This document shows, piece by piece, positions 36,629 through 45,418 of a stretch of DNA of 64,000 bases; the first letter of the stretch is position 1; each line of letters starts with the position of its first letter. A program made the position numbers and the translations under genes. Source of the DNA: Chryseobacterium sp. ERMR1:04 (lineage in GTDB: Bacteria; Bacteroidota; Bacteroidia; Flavobacteriales; Weeksellaceae); the NCBI RefSeq assembly GCF_001297705.1, contig NZ_LIRF01000004.1, positions 310,001 to 374,000 on the forward strand, in the 5' to 3' direction. Below the pieces are notes generated by a model that worked only from the letters and a program-made list of their open reading frames with translations, was not told where the DNA came from and did no database searches.

Positions 36629-38557
36629 CTATTTATCTAATACCTCATAGACAGAATTATTACTTCTAAACTCGGGTACTATTATTTTTAGCATTTTAAC
36701 CACATCTACCTTATCTCTTCTTAAAGAAGCTTTCGTGATTAAATTAACTAATGATTCAATATCTGAGAATTCCATTGTTGGATCCTTAGATATCATAATT
36801 TTTTCATTGTGAGTAGGAAGCGTTTTTGCATTATCGCTTAGTAGCTCTTCATACAATTTTTCACCAGGCCTTAATCCCGTATAAATTATTTTTATATCAA
36901 TTTCTGGCTCAAAACCTGATAATTTTATCATTCTTTTGGCTAAATCTAATATTTTAACAGGTTCTCCCATATCAAATACAAAAATTTCGCCTCCTTGCCC
37001 CATTGTTCCGGCTTGCAATACCAATTCACATGCCTCAGGAATCGTCATAAAATACCTTACGATATCAGGATGTGTAATGGTAACAGGCCCTCCTGCTTCA
37101 ATTTGTCTTTTAAAATGAGGAATAACAGAACCATTAGACCCTAAAACATTTCCAAACCTTGTTGTAATAAATTTTGTAACATTTCCTTCAACATTTTGTA
37201 ATGACTGTACAAATAATTCAGATGCTCTTTTAGAAGCTCCCATCACATTCGTAGGATTAACAGCTTTATCGGTAGATACCATAACAAACCTGTTCACTTT
37301 GTATTTGCTTGATAACGTTGAAACATTTTTTGATCCTAAAATATTAACCAGAATAGCTTCATGAGGATTCTCTTCAACTAAAGGAACATGTTTATAAGCC
37401 GCAGCATGATAAACCATTGAGAAGTTATACATTTGAAACAATGGTTCAATCCTATGTCTATTAGAAACATCAGCTAAAACAAATTTGAATCTGATATGAG
37501 GGAATTTTTCCTTCATTTCTAACTCTATATCATAGAGCGGGGTTTCAGCTTGGTCTAAAACAACGATTAAAGAAGGATTAAATTGTGCTACTTGCCTTAC
37601 AATTTCACTACCAATAGAGCCAGCGCCACCCGTTACTAATACATTTTTATCATAATGTCTACTCTTAACCTCTTCATTTTCTATTTTTATAGGCCTTCTA
37701 TTAAGTAAATCCTCAATTTGAAGATTTTTGATAGAAACCCCAAGATCATTATCTCTTAATTTTTGCACCGATGGTGCTTTAAAAATATTTAAATCTTTTT
37801 CTAAAAATAAATTCACCCAAGAGTTCATTTCGTCTTTAGACATCATTTCTTTAACGATAATCACACCGTCTATAATAAGATCTTCTTTTGAATTCTCCTC
37901 AATCTTTTTCTTTTCAAAAATAGGTTTTCCTAATAAGGATGCTCTTTTAGAATCTGTTCTTTGCGTAAGAAATCCTACTACTTGATAGGGTAAACTAGGA
38001 TTATCTAAAATAGCTCTAGCGATAGCAATAGACTGCTCATCAATCCCTAGCACCAAAATTCTTTTCTTTAAAGCACTTCTTCTATATTCTCTAACAATAT
38101 GAAAAAATTCTTTAACATATAATCTAAAGAGAAAAAGTCCCATAAAGGAGATGATGAAATAAAGAATTAGATAAGGAGTAAGTATGAATTTTTCGCCAGT
38201 AGTCCAGAAATAAACAATATTGATCACACCCACCACGAACATTGTACAAAAGCACGAGATCAGTAATTTAAATAGATCTATAAATGTAGAATGTCTTATA
38301 ATCCCTGCATAGGTCTTAAAAACATACATGAATATGACGTTCACTCCAATAATAGAAAGGAAAACAATGCTTTCATTATCGTGATAAATAAATTCTTTTA
38401 CACTGATTTTTTCAATAATATAAGTAGAAAGAAATAAAGATATAACCAGAATAATAATATCTATTACAAGTATTATCCATCTGGGAAGATATCTTACATC
38501 TGAGAGATTGACAACATTATCTCCTCCAAATATTTTGTTCCTAAGAGAATTGTACAT
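36629..38557 (-). CDS. Membrane-bound UDP-GlcNAc 4,6-dehydratase (WbpM/PglF/CapD-like)
   Basis: The 642-residue protein has four N-terminal transmembrane helices (about 25-150), a CoA-binding-like Rossmann region (about 165-270) and a C-terminal extended SDR domain. The SDR motifs are VLVTGGAGSIGSEIVRQ near 310, VYHAAAYKHVPLVEENP, and STDKAVNPTNVMGASKRASE with Met in place of the usual Tyr. This is the architecture of WbpM, PglF and CapD-long, which make UDP-4-keto-6-deoxy-GlcNAc with retention at C5. The product can feed both the PglE-like aminotransferase and the 4-keto reductase in this locus. It is the first gene after the predicted capsule promoter. Confidence 0.92.
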   Translation of the reverse strand: MYNSLRNKIFGGDNVVNLSDVRYLPRWIILVIDIIILVISLFLSTYIIEKISVKEFIYHDNESIVFLSIIGVNVIFMYVFKTYAGIIRHSTFIDLFKLLISCFCTMFVVGVINIVYFWTTGEKFILTPYLILYFIISFMGLFLFRLYVKEFFHIVREYRRSALKKRILVLGIDEQSIAIARAILDNPSLPYQVVGFLTQRTDSKRASLLGKPIFEKKKIEENSKEDLIIDGVIIVKEMMSKDEMNSWVNLFLEKDLNIFKAPSVQKLRDNDLGVSIKNLQIEDLLNRRPIKIENEEVKSRHYDKNVLVTGGAGSIGSEIVRQVAQFNPSLIVVLDQAETPLYDIELEMKEKFPHIRFKFVLADVSNRHRIEPLFQMYNFSMVYHAAAYKHVPLVEENPHEAILVNILGSKNVSTLSSKYKVNRFVMVSTDKAVNPTNVMGASKRASELFVQSLQNVEGNVTKFITTRFGNVLGSNGSVIPHFKRQIEAGGPVTITHPDIVRYFMTIPEACELVLQAGTMGQGGEIFVFDMGEPVKILDLAKRMIKLSGFEPEIDIKIIYTGLRPGEKLYEELLSDNAKTLPTHNEKIMISKDPTMEFSDIESLVNLITKASLRRDKVDVVKMLKIIVPEFRSNNSVYEVLDK

Positions 38558-38631
38558 TGTCGTTATTTGTGTTCATATTTAATAAGGTGCAAAACCTGAT
38601 ATTCATTAGTGATAATTTACAAGTATTCTTG

Positions 38632-38639
38632 CAAAATTA
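38632..38639 (-). promoter_or_regulatory. Predicted -7 box of the main polysaccharide operon
   Basis: TAATTTTG on the minus strand fits TAnnTTTG in the 128-bp gap before the dehydratase gene and would give a leader of about 65 bases. No good -33 TTG is seen, so the call is moderate. Confidence 0.45.
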
Positions 38640-38685
38640 AAGAAAATTTCATCTATACTTACTATTTAAAAAATAAATTTAGTTT

Positions 38686-39810
38686 TTAAAGTTTATTTAA
38701 AACGTCAGCAATTCTATTTTTGCAATCATCAGTAAGGTTAGTTCCTGATGGCAAACATAAACCTTTCGCAAAAATTGTACCAGAAAAATCATTCCCGAAA
38801 AATTTACATGTATTATATAAAGGCTGTAAATGCATTGGGTTCCATAAACATCTGGTTTCTATATTATTTTGTAAAAAAAAATCTTTCAAACCTTCTTTTG
38901 ATAAAATATCATTCTCTATCAAAACTGTATTCAACCAATAGTTAGAATAAAAATCTTCGTTGGGAGCTGAAAATAGATCCATCCCTTCTTTATCTTTAAA
39001 TATTTGTTGATAAAAGTCATGATTTTTCCGTCTTTCTTTAATTCTATTTTCTAGGACTTCCATCTGTCCTCGGCCTATTCCAGCGGAAATATTGCTCATT
39101 CTATAATTGTATCCAACTTCAGAATGACTATAATAATCTTTATTATCCTTGGCTTGTGTAGCCAAAAAAAGTGCTTTATTTTTGTCAATTTCCTTTCTTG
39201 AAACCAAAATTCCACCTCCAGAAGTTGTAACAATTTTATTTCCGTTAAAACTAATTATTGAGAGATCTCCAAATGTTCCGCAAGGTTGATTTTTATATTT
39301 ACTTCCTAAAGCTTCCGCACTATCTTCGATAATAGGAATTTCATATTTTCTGGATATTTCAAGAATTTCATCTACCATAAAAGGCATTCCATACAAAGAA
39401 ACAGTAATAATTGCTTTAGGCTTTTTACCCTTACTAAGACAATACTTAACGGCATCCTCCAATGCGTTGGGACATATATTCCAAGTTGAACTTTCACTGT
39501 CAACAAAAACAGGAATTGCTTTCAAATATAAAATAGGATTGGCAGATGCTACAAAAGTAAAAGATTGGCAGATTACAAAATCGCCTTCTTCTACATTTAA
39601 TAGGCTTAACGCTAAATGAATAGCTGCAGTCCCCGAAGACAAAGCAGTAACAAACGAGTTGTTTCCAAGATAATTTTCGAGGCTTTTTTCAAACTCATCA
39701 ATGTTGGAACCATATTGTGAAACCCAATTGGTCTCAAATGCTTCCTGTATGTACTTTAACTCGTTCCCTCCCATGTGTGGAGGCGAAAGCCAAATTTTTT
39801 CTTCTTTCAA
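38686..39810 (-). CDS. DegT/DnrJ/EryC1-family aminotransferase (PglE-like)
   Basis: The 374-residue PLP enzyme has ALSSGTAAIHLAL, CQSFTFVASANPILYLKAIPVFVD, IIEDSAEALGSKYKNQPCGTFGD and the PLP lysine Lys192 in SFNGNKIVTTSGGG. This NGNK-TSGGG context is that of PglE, which aminates UDP-4-keto-6-deoxy-GlcNAc to UDP-4-amino-QuiNAc. With the PglF-like dehydratase next to it, a 2-acetamido-4-amino-2,4,6-trideoxyhexose is predicted. The gene starts 14 bp after recX, so it is probably co-transcribed with recX while the rest of the locus may use the promoter at 38632. Confidence 0.9.
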   Translation of the reverse strand: MKEEKIWLSPPHMGGNELKYIQEAFETNWVSQYGSNIDEFEKSLENYLGNNSFVTALSSGTAAIHLALSLLNVEEGDFVICQSFTFVASANPILYLKAIPVFVDSESSTWNICPNALEDAVKYCLSKGKKPKAIITVSLYGMPFMVDEILEISRKYEIPIIEDSAEALGSKYKNQPCGTFGDLSIISFNGNKIVTTSGGGILVSRKEIDKNKALFLATQAKDNKDYYSHSEVGYNYRMSNISAGIGRGQMEVLENRIKERRKNHDFYQQIFKDKEGMDLFSAPNEDFYSNYWLNTVLIENDILSKEGLKDFFLQNNIETRCLWNPMHLQPLYNTCKFFGNDFSGTIFAKGLCLPSGTNLTDDCKNRIADVLNKL

Positions 39811-39824
39811 CCTTTATTTTATGT

Positions 39825-40283
39825 TTACTCAAAAATATCATTTATTTTTTCATATTCAAAGCCTTTACCCATCAAATATTTAATAGTTTTTGATTTCCTT
39901 TGGTATTCCTTTATTCCCAGTTGTTTAGAATAATAATCTTCAAACATTTTTTTTAATGTTTTTTCGTAGTCTGGCTCATAAATCTCATCAAAACACCTAT
40001 TCATTAGTTTTTCTGAGATTTGCTTCTGTTTCAGATTAATTTTGATCTTATTTCTCCCCCAATGCTTTATATAAAACTTACCTCGAATGTAACTTCGGGT
40101 AAATCTTTCTTCATTTAAATAATTTTCTTTTAAAAGATAAAGAATAATCTCGTCTTTAGCTTCATCAATCAACATAAATTCCCGCATTTTCTGCTCTACT
40201 TCTGCATGACAACGATCCTGATAAACACAATAGTTTACCAGTTTCAGCTTAATCTCATCAAAAGTGAAAGTTTTCTTTTCCAT
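39825..40283 (-). CDS. recX: Regulatory protein RecX
   Basis: This is a 152-residue helical protein with the RecX pattern of three-helix repeats: LKLVNYCVYQDRCHAEVEQKM, LLKENYLNEERFTRSYIRGKFYIKHWGRNKIKINL and MGKGFEYEKINDIF. RecX binds and modulates RecA filaments. The start lies only about 10 bp downstream of the glyA terminator hairpin, so either a promoter sits inside glyA or recX relies on read-through. It forms the stable border of the polysaccharide locus opposite to rimO. Confidence 0.9.
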   Translation of the reverse strand: MEKKTFTFDEIKLKLVNYCVYQDRCHAEVEQKMREFMLIDEAKDEIILYLLKENYLNEERFTRSYIRGKFYIKHWGRNKIKINLKQKQISEKLMNRCFDEIYEPDYEKTLKKMFEDYYSKQLGIKEYQRKSKTIKYLMGKGFEYEKINDIFE

Positions 40284-40287
40284 AGCT

Positions 40288-40320
40288 ATAAAAAAAGAAT
40301 GAGCATAAGCCCATTCTTTA
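40288..40320 (-). terminator. Terminator of glyA, next to the recX start
   Basis: Arms AAAGAATG (40294-40301) and CATTCTTT (40312-40319) form a stem followed on the minus strand by a run of T. The T-run ends within about 10 bases of the recX ATG, an unusually tight fit that could act as an attenuator for recX. Confidence 0.8.
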
Positions 40321-40340
40321 TATTTTAAGTTCGATAAATG

Positions 40341-41606
40341 TTAGTAATTAAACAACGCTTTACCTTCCATTAATTCATTAACTTTTTTTCTTACAGAAGT
40401 AAGAACCTCTTCATTTTTAATATTATCAACCACCTCAGAGATTAATTCTGAAATTGTTTCCATATCGTTTTCTTTCAATCCTCTTGTTGTGATCGCAGCA
40501 GTTCCCAATCTGATTCCAGAAGTTGTGAATGGCGACTTATCATCAAAAGGAACCATATTTTTATTACAAGTAATATCAGCTTTTACAAGAGCCTTTTCAG
40601 TTTCTTTACCATTTACCCCTTTATTTCTAAGGTCTACCAACATTAAGTGATTGTCTGTTCCTCCACTTACGATATCAAAACCTCTGCTTACCATTGCTTT
40701 TGCTAGCGCCTGAGCATTAGATTTTACTTGTTTAGCATACGTTTCAAACTGAACATCCAAAGCTTCACCGAAAGCAATAGCTTTACCAGCGATAACATGC
40801 TCTAATGGACCTCCTTGAATTCCTGGAAAAACAGCTCCATCCAATACTTGGCTCATCATTTTAGTTTCTCCTTTTGGAGTTTTGTGACCGTATGTATTTT
40901 CAAAATCTTTACCCATCATGATCATTCCTCCTCTTGGACCTCTTAACGTCTTGTGAGTAGTTGTTGTTACCACGTGACAATGTGCGAATGGAGAATTTAA
41001 TAATCCTTTTGCAACCAATCCTGCAGGGTGAGCAATATCTGCCCAAAGAGTAGCTCCGATCTCATCTGCAACTTCTCTGAATTTAGCATAATCTAAATCT
41101 CTTGAATACGCAGAGAAACCAGCGATCAACATTTTTGGTCTTTCTCTTAAAGCAACTTCTCTCATTTGATCATAATCAATCAAACCAGTTTCCTGCTGAA
41201 CTCCGTAAGAAACTACGTTATATTGAATTCCTGAGAAATTAACTGCAGAACCGTGAGTAAGGTGACCTCCCATTGAAAGATCCATTCCCATGATTTTGTC
41301 TCCAGGTTTCAAAACTGCCAAGTAAATTGCTGCATTAGCCTGAGAACCAGAATGCGGCTGAACATTTACATAATCAACTCCGAAAAGCTCTTTCGCTCTA
41401 TCGATTGCCAATGTTTCAACCTCATCTACTACTTCACATCCTCCGTAATATCTTTTACCCGGGTATCCTTCTGCATATTTATTAGTCAATACGCTTCCCA
41501 TTGCTTTCATTACATTTTCAGAAACAAAGTTTTCTGATGCAATCAACTCTAATCCATGGGATTGTCTTTGTCTTTCTTTTTCAATAAGGTCGAAAATAAT
41601 GTCCAT
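40341..41606 (-). CDS. glyA: Serine hydroxymethyltransferase
   Basis: GlyA interconverts serine and glycine with tetrahydrofolate, supplying one-carbon units in the cytoplasm. The 421-residue protein shows [15 protein letters not shown] at the N terminus, [30 protein letters not shown], the PLP lysine in [15 protein letters not shown] and [12 protein letters not shown]. It is full length. It is transcribed alone and ends at the hairpin before recX. Confidence 0.97.
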   Translation of the reverse strand: MDIIFDLIEKERQRQSHGLELIASENFVSENVMKAMGSVLTNKYAEGYPGKRYYGGCEVVDEVETLAIDRAKELFGVDYVNVQPHSGSQANAAIYLAVLKPGDKIMGMDLSMGGHLTHGSAVNFSGIQYNVVSYGVQQETGLIDYDQMREVALRERPKMLIAGFSAYSRDLDYAKFREVADEIGATLWADIAHPAGLVAKGLLNSPFAHCHVVTTTTHKTLRGPRGGMIMMGKDFENTYGHKTPKGETKMMSQVLDGAVFPGIQGGPLEHVIAGKAIAFGEALDVQFETYAKQVKSNAQALAKAMVSRGFDIVSGGTDNHLMLVDLRNKGVNGKETEKALVKADITCNKNMVPFDDKSPFTTSGIRLGTAAITTRGLKENDMETISELISEVVDNIKNEEVLTSVRKKVNELMEGKALFNY

Positions 41607-41739
41607 TTACTTTTAGATTTTGAAATTTTTCACCCCAAATATACGGATTTTTAGACAAGATTTTATCATTCAGGATTATGATTTTTGGACTAAAATTTTT
41701 ATTATTATTCATTGATTTACTCAACATTCGTTTCAAATT

Positions 41740-42774
41740 TCATATTAGTTTATACCTTTCTTTAAGATATAGACTGGCTTTTACCAATAAAATTAAGACA
41801 GGAACTTCGACCAAAGGACCAATGACCCCGACAAAAGCTTGAGCCGAATGAATTCCGAAAACTGCAATACTAACCGCAATTGCCAACTCAAAATTATTTC
41901 CTGTTGCGGTAAAAGCTATTGAAACATTTTTATCGTAAGGAACTTTCAAAAATTTGTTGATAAAGAAGCTAATGAAAAACATCAATACAAAATAAATCAT
42001 CAATGGGATAGCAACTTTTACAACGTCCATTGGTAATTCTATAATCTTATCGCCTTTTAAACTAAACATCAACACAATGGTAAATAGTAACGCATATAAG
42101 GTAATGGGTGAAATTGTAGGAATGAATTTTCGGTTATACCACTCTTTTCCTTTTGATTTAGTGAGAAAATAACGCGTTAAAAAGCCGGCTAAGAAAGGAA
42201 TTCCTAAGTAAATCAGCACACTTTCTGTTACTTCCCCAATCGAAACAGAAACATTAAAATTGCCTAACCCTAATTTCTGTGGAAGTATATTAATGAATAG
42301 CCAAACTAAAAAACTGTAGGATATGATTTGAAAAATACTATTTAAAGCAATCAACAAAGCGGCGTACTCTCTGTTTCCTTTTGCCAGATCATTCCAAACA
42401 ATTACCATCGCAATACATCTTGCCAAACCTATTAAAATCAAACCTATCATAAAATCAGGTTCATTTCTAAGGAAAATAACTGCAAGGGCAAACATTAAAA
42501 CAGGGCCGACAATCCAGTTCAAGAATAAAGAAATTGAGATGACTTTTTTATCTTTAAAAACCTTTGGCAGTAAAGTATAATCTACTTTTGCTAACGGAGG
42601 ATACATCATTAAAATCAACCCAATCGCTAAAGGTATATTGGTTGTGCCTGCAGAAAGTGAGTTCGTAACCACCGCAATGGCAGGAAAAAAATACCCCAAT
42701 CCTACTCCAATCAGCATTGCCAGAAAAATCCAAAGAGTTAGATATCTATCAAGAAATTTTAATTCAGTTTTCAT
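41740..42774 (-). CDS. arsB: Arsenite efflux transporter, ACR3 family
   Basis: This is a 344-residue inner membrane protein with about 10 transmembrane helices. The ACR3 motifs are present: [22 protein letters not shown] near residue 55, [33 protein letters not shown] with the functionally important Cys, and [21 protein letters not shown]. It exports arsenite with the proton gradient. The start overlaps the arsenate reductase gene by 11 bp, so the two are translationally coupled. This is the ACR3 type and not the unrelated ArsB antiporter, although the symbol arsB is often used for both. Confidence 0.94.
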   Translation of the reverse strand: MKTELKFLDRYLTLWIFLAMLIGVGLGYFFPAIAVVTNSLSAGTTNIPLAIGLILMMYPPLAKVDYTLLPKVFKDKKVISISLFLNWIVGPVLMFALAVIFLRNEPDFMIGLILIGLARCIAMVIVWNDLAKGNREYAALLIALNSIFQIISYSFLVWLFINILPQKLGLGNFNVSVSIGEVTESVLIYLGIPFLAGFLTRYFLTKSKGKEWYNRKFIPTISPITLYALLFTIVLMFSLKGDKIIELPMDVVKVAIPLMIYFVLMFFISFFINKFLKVPYDKNVSIAFTATGNNFELAIAVSIAVFGIHSAQAFVGVIGPLVEVPVLILLVKASLYLKERYKLI

Positions 42775-43384
42775 TTTTACTTATTTTAGAAAAAACATAA
42801 AACATTTCAGCCGCTATCTGCAGACTTCTTTCTTCGTATATTTCATTTTGCTCAGAAGTGTTATCTGCTATTTTTGGATCTTCGAATGTAATAGGAATAC
42901 GTTTTTCTGCTCCCGGAATAAAAGGACAATCTCCATCTGCTTGTGAACACGTCATAATTGCAGCAAAATCACTAACCGGATTAAAAACATCATCATATTT
43001 TTTAGAAAACCCAACAATAAGTAAAGCGTTTTCAGCATATTTTATGGCATAAACCGGATTTTCATTTTCACTTAATTTCCAACTCTCAAAGCCTGCATTT
43101 GCCAATGTTTCTATGACTTTAGGAAATAAAGCCGTCGCTTCCGTTCCTCCGGAATAGCAGTTTACATTCAGAATGTTAAAATGCACCGATGCTGTTTGTG
43201 CCCAAATCTGCGCAAGATGGCTTCTGCGTGAATTGTGAGTACAAATAAAATTGATGTTAATCGCTTTCTGATACCTTACCTTTTCCTGTATAAAATCGAT
43301 CAATGGTTGTAAGATAATTTTTCTTTCTGCATTGATTTCTTTAGTAAGAATTACTTCTATATATTTTGATAAATTAGCATTCAT
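42764..43384 (-). CDS. arsC: Arsenate reductase, low-molecular-weight tyrosine phosphatase type
   Basis: The 206-residue protein has the LMW-PTP P-loop C-x5-R in [18 protein letters not shown] (Cys near residue 49), a [23 protein letters not shown] segment, and the loop [17 protein letters not shown] with two more Cys for disulfide relay. This resembles thioredoxin-coupled ArsC, which reduces arsenate to arsenite for export by the adjacent ACR3 transporter. It has an N-terminal extension of about 45 residues before the first strand. It lies in the same operon as arsR, the DUF6428-like gene and acr3. Confidence 0.88.
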   Translation of the reverse strand: MNANLSKYIEVILTKEINAERKIILQPLIDFIQEKVRYQKAININFICTHNSRRSHLAQIWAQTASVHFNILNVNCYSGGTEATALFPKVIETLANAGFESWKLSENENPVYAIKYAENALLIVGFSKKYDDVFNPVSDFAAIMTCSQADGDCPFIPGAEKRIPITFEDPKIADNTSEQNEIYEERSLQIAAEMFYVFSKISKNEN

Positions 43385-43402
43385 ATCCGTTATTTTAAAA
43401 GA

Positions 43403-43876
43403 TTAGCAACATCCTGAATCTGGGGTACAACAAGAATCTTTATCACTTTTCAATTCGCTCAGATTTATTTTTTGTTTTTCCTGAGGAATTCCGCAAGCCT
43501 CCTGTGCTAAACAAGCGGTTACTTTATTTTTAAGGATAAAATTCTTTCCATTAAAATCAAGATCATACTTTCCAATGGTTGTGTCTTGGTATTCCACTTC
43601 GATTTCAAAATTTCCGATGCCTAGTTTTTCTTCTGAAAGCGTAATGATATGCAAAAGCTTTCCTGGTTTCAGACGATGTTCAAAATCATCAGCATCCCAA
43701 AGTTGAAAATTCACTCTTTCTTCTTTTCTCATGGTACCGCCGCAATCTATAAAGTTTTTGGTCACCATTCCGATTTCTGTGACATGGAAATGTTCAGGGA
43801 CAAACTTTCCATTCTCTAATTGAAATTCTACGTTTTCTAATGATGGTAGAATATTTTTAATCTGTTCTAAAGTCAT
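43403..43876 (-). CDS. DUF6428-like protein of the arsenic operon
   Basis: The 157-residue protein starts MTLEQIKNILPSLENVEFQL (ATG 43874-43876). It contains VPEHFHVTEIGMVTKNFIDCGG and RVNFQLWDADDFEHRL, a conserved pattern in small proteins found in Bacteroidota ars operons (I recall it as DUF6428). The C terminus has CLAQEACG and a terminal CCTPDSGCC, so it carries at least six Cys that could bind arsenite. The longer frame back to 43927 would run through an ArsR-type palindrome and is rejected. A metalloid-binding or chaperone role is inference. Confidence 0.8.
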   Translation of the reverse strand: MTLEQIKNILPSLENVEFQLENGKFVPEHFHVTEIGMVTKNFIDCGGTMRKEERVNFQLWDADDFEHRLKPGKLLHIITLSEEKLGIGNFEIEVEYQDTTIGKYDLDFNGKNFILKNKVTACLAQEACGIPQEKQKINLSELKSDKDSCCTPDSGCC

Positions 43877-43899
43877 TTTTATGTATTTTAAATTGTTAA

Positions 43900-43915
43900 A
43901 TTGCAATATTACGAT
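43900..43915. promoter_or_regulatory. Second ArsR-type operator palindrome
   Basis: ATTGCAATATTACGAT is an almost perfect inverted repeat. It differs by one base from the palindrome upstream of arsR at 44281. It lies in the gap between arsR and the DUF6428-like gene, suggesting separate control of the downstream ars genes. Confidence 0.6.
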
Positions 43916-43934
43916 AAACTTGGTCAAATTTTTT

Positions 43935-44261
43935 TTAACAGCAGTTTTGCTTTTTCACCGTGGAAATAATATTCGAGAAATAGGTATTCAAAACTTCGAA
44001 AGCTTTATCATCAATACAATAGCAAATTTTGTTTCCTTCAATATTACCTTTAATTAATCCCGCATTTTTAAGCTCTTTTAAATGTTGAGAAACTGTTGGT
44101 TGGGCAAGTGGTAGCTCATTAACAATATCTCCACAGATACATTCATTCACTTTCAATAAATATTCTATGATTGCTATTCTGGCAGGATGTCCCAAAGCTT
44201 TTGCAATGGTAGCGATCTGGTTTTGTTGTTCGGTAAAAAAATCTGTTTTAGTAGCACCCAT
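43935..44261 (-). CDS. arsR: ArsR/SmtB-family metalloid-responsive repressor
   Basis: This is a 108-residue winged-helix repressor. KALGHPARIAIIEYLL starts the DNA-binding domain. NECICGDIVNELPLAQPTVSQHLKELKNAGLI contains the metal-site variant Cys-x-Cys in CIC and the recognition helix. A terminal Cys pair (NCC) could help bind arsenite. ArsR dissociates from DNA when As(III) binds. Palindromes matching a likely operator overlap its own predicted -7 box (44281) and precede the next gene (43900), supporting autoregulation of the ars operon. Confidence 0.93.
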   Translation of the reverse strand: MGATKTDFFTEQQNQIATIAKALGHPARIAIIEYLLKVNECICGDIVNELPLAQPTVSQHLKELKNAGLIKGNIEGNKICYCIDDKAFEVLNTYFSNIISTVKKQNCC

Positions 44262-44280
44262 TTTTTGTGGCTTATTTTAT

Positions 44281-44315
44281 ATCGCAATATTACGATAATA
44301 AATAAAACCAACAAA
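44281..44315 (-). promoter_or_regulatory. arsR promoter with overlapping ArsR operator
   Basis: On the minus strand TTTG (complement of 44312-44315) is followed after 19 bases by TAATATTG (complement of 44285-44292), close to TAnnTTTG. The palindrome ATCGCAATATTACGAT (44281-44296) covers this -7 box, so a bound repressor would block polymerase. Confidence 0.65.
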
Positions 44316-44341
44316 TATTTTTTCAACTTTTAACAAAAAAA

Positions 44342-44369
44342 AATCCTTGCTGAAAGTACAACAAGGATT
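44342..44369 (-). terminator. Terminator of the flavoprotein gene
   Basis: Arms AATCCTTG (44342-44349) and CAAGGATT (44362-44369) are followed on the minus strand by a long T-run. This separates the flavoprotein from the ars operon. Confidence 0.85.
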
Positions 44370-44386
44370 AAAAAAATATAATATAA

Positions 44387-45286
44387 TTAAAAATGTTCAT
44401 CTACTAATTCTTTATTCACCATAGCTCCCGCGAAGTTTCCTTGAGCAATCGCAGTGGCAACAGAGCGCATCATCGTTACATTATCTCCGCAAGCATAAAT
44501 ACCATACATAGTTGTTTTTTGGAAAGGATCAACTTTAATAAAGCCCTGTTCGGTCATTTCACAACCGAGATCCTCTGATACGTTAATATTCTGCTGAAAT
44601 GGGATCTTTGCATATAATGCTTTTAGTGAAAACTCTTGTCTATTCTTGAAAAGTAATTTTTGAATGTGTCCGTTTTCATGGATTATTTCTTCAATTTCGT
44701 TTTCATTGACGTTGATGCTTTTCTCTTTTAGCTTTTGAGTCTGCTCTTCACTTAAGCTTGATTTCCCATTGGTAAATATGGTTAAAGCTTTTGTCCAGTT
44801 CAGGATCATTTTTGAAAATTCAAAAGCCATATCTCCGTTGGCAAGAATTCCTGTGATTTCATTTTTCACTTCATATCCATGACAATACGGACAATGTAAA
44901 ACGGAAATTGCCCAACATTCAGAAAACCCTGGAATATTGGGTTGGATATCTTTTATGCCTGTAGCAATAATGAGTTTTTTAGCCGTAAATTTTTCACCTT
45001 GTTCAGTTTCAACTTCAAAACCAAGATCTAGTTTATTAGTTTTCAACACTACTCCATCATGAAATTTTACCGTATCGTATTTTTCAACTTGTTCTCTCGC
45101 AATCGTCCTTATTTCTTTTGGAGTTTTACCATCCTGAGTCAGAAAATTATGGGAATGCGGAGTTTGTCTATTGCAAGGTTTTCCACTGTCAATGATCAAA
45201 ATGTTTCTCAAAGATCTGCCTAAAGTCATTCCTGCTGAAAGTCCGGAATAGCTGCCTCCAATAATTATTACATCAAAGTTTTTCAT
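44387..45286 (-). CDS. Thioredoxin-reductase-like NAD(P)/FAD oxidoreductase
   Basis: The 299-residue flavoprotein has the FAD motif VIIIGGSYSGLSAGMTLGR, CNRQTPHSHNFLTQDG, ATGIKDIQPNIPG, the redox-active pair in VLHCPYCHGYEV, and the second FAD motif GIYACGDNVT. It resembles the TrxB-like group that lacks a dedicated thioredoxin-binding pattern. Its natural partner is unknown. It sits between the ars operon and a divergent Fur-family gene. Reduction support for arsenate reductase or a thiol-redox role is possible. A pure 7-bp tandem repeat touches the start codon on its upstream side. Confidence 0.88.
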   Translation of the reverse strand: MKNFDVIIIGGSYSGLSAGMTLGRSLRNILIIDSGKPCNRQTPHSHNFLTQDGKTPKEIRTIAREQVEKYDTVKFHDGVVLKTNKLDLGFEVETEQGEKFTAKKLIIATGIKDIQPNIPGFSECWAISVLHCPYCHGYEVKNEITGILANGDMAFEFSKMILNWTKALTIFTNGKSSLSEEQTQKLKEKSINVNENEIEEIIHENGHIQKLLFKNRQEFSLKALYAKIPFQQNINVSEDLGCEMTEQGFIKVDPFQKTTMYGIYACGDNVTMMRSVATAIAQGNFAGAMVNKELVDEHF

Positions 45287-45368
45287 ATTGCTTATTGCTT
45301 ATTGCTTATTGCTTATTGCTTATTGCTTATTGCTTATTGCTTATTGCTTATTGCTTATTGCTTATTGC
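45287..45368 (-). repeat. Heptanucleotide tandem repeat (unit AAGCAAT), about 11.7 copies
   Basis: Eighty-two bases consist of perfect head-to-tail copies of a 7-bp unit (ATTGCTT on plus, AAGCAAT on minus). The repeat starts at the base next to the flavoprotein ATG and ends inside the predicted -7 box of the same gene. Read in any frame it meets TAA within 21 bases, so it is not coding. Copy number would set the length of the 5' leader. Confidence 0.97.
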
Positions 45369-45375
45369 AAATGTA
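45368..45375 (-). promoter_or_regulatory. Predicted -7 box of the flavoprotein gene
   Basis: TACATTTG on the minus strand fits TAnnTTTG and abuts the tandem repeat, so transcription should begin inside the repeat. No clear -33 TTG; the shared palindrome at 45393 occupies that area. Confidence 0.5.
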
Positions 45376-45392
45376 AAACAAATTTTCATTAA

Positions 45393-45407
45393 TGCGACTT
45401 AATCGCA
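45393..45407. promoter_or_regulatory. Palindrome shared by the divergent flavoprotein and Fur-family genes
   Basis: TGCGA / TCGCA arms flank CTTAA in a perfect 5-bp inverted repeat. It lies between the -7 box of the flavoprotein (45368) and that of the Fur-family gene (45419), so one bound regulator could control both. Confidence 0.5.
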
Positions 45408-45418
45408 ATAATATTTTA

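Noticed and set aside
43876..43927. N-terminal extension of the DUF6428-like protein
   Set aside because: The extension would be translated from the operator palindrome and lacks conservation-like features; the ATG at 43876 fits better.
45287..45368. Tandem repeat as a CRISPR array
   Set aside because: The unit is 7 bp with no spacers, and no cas gene is nearby.
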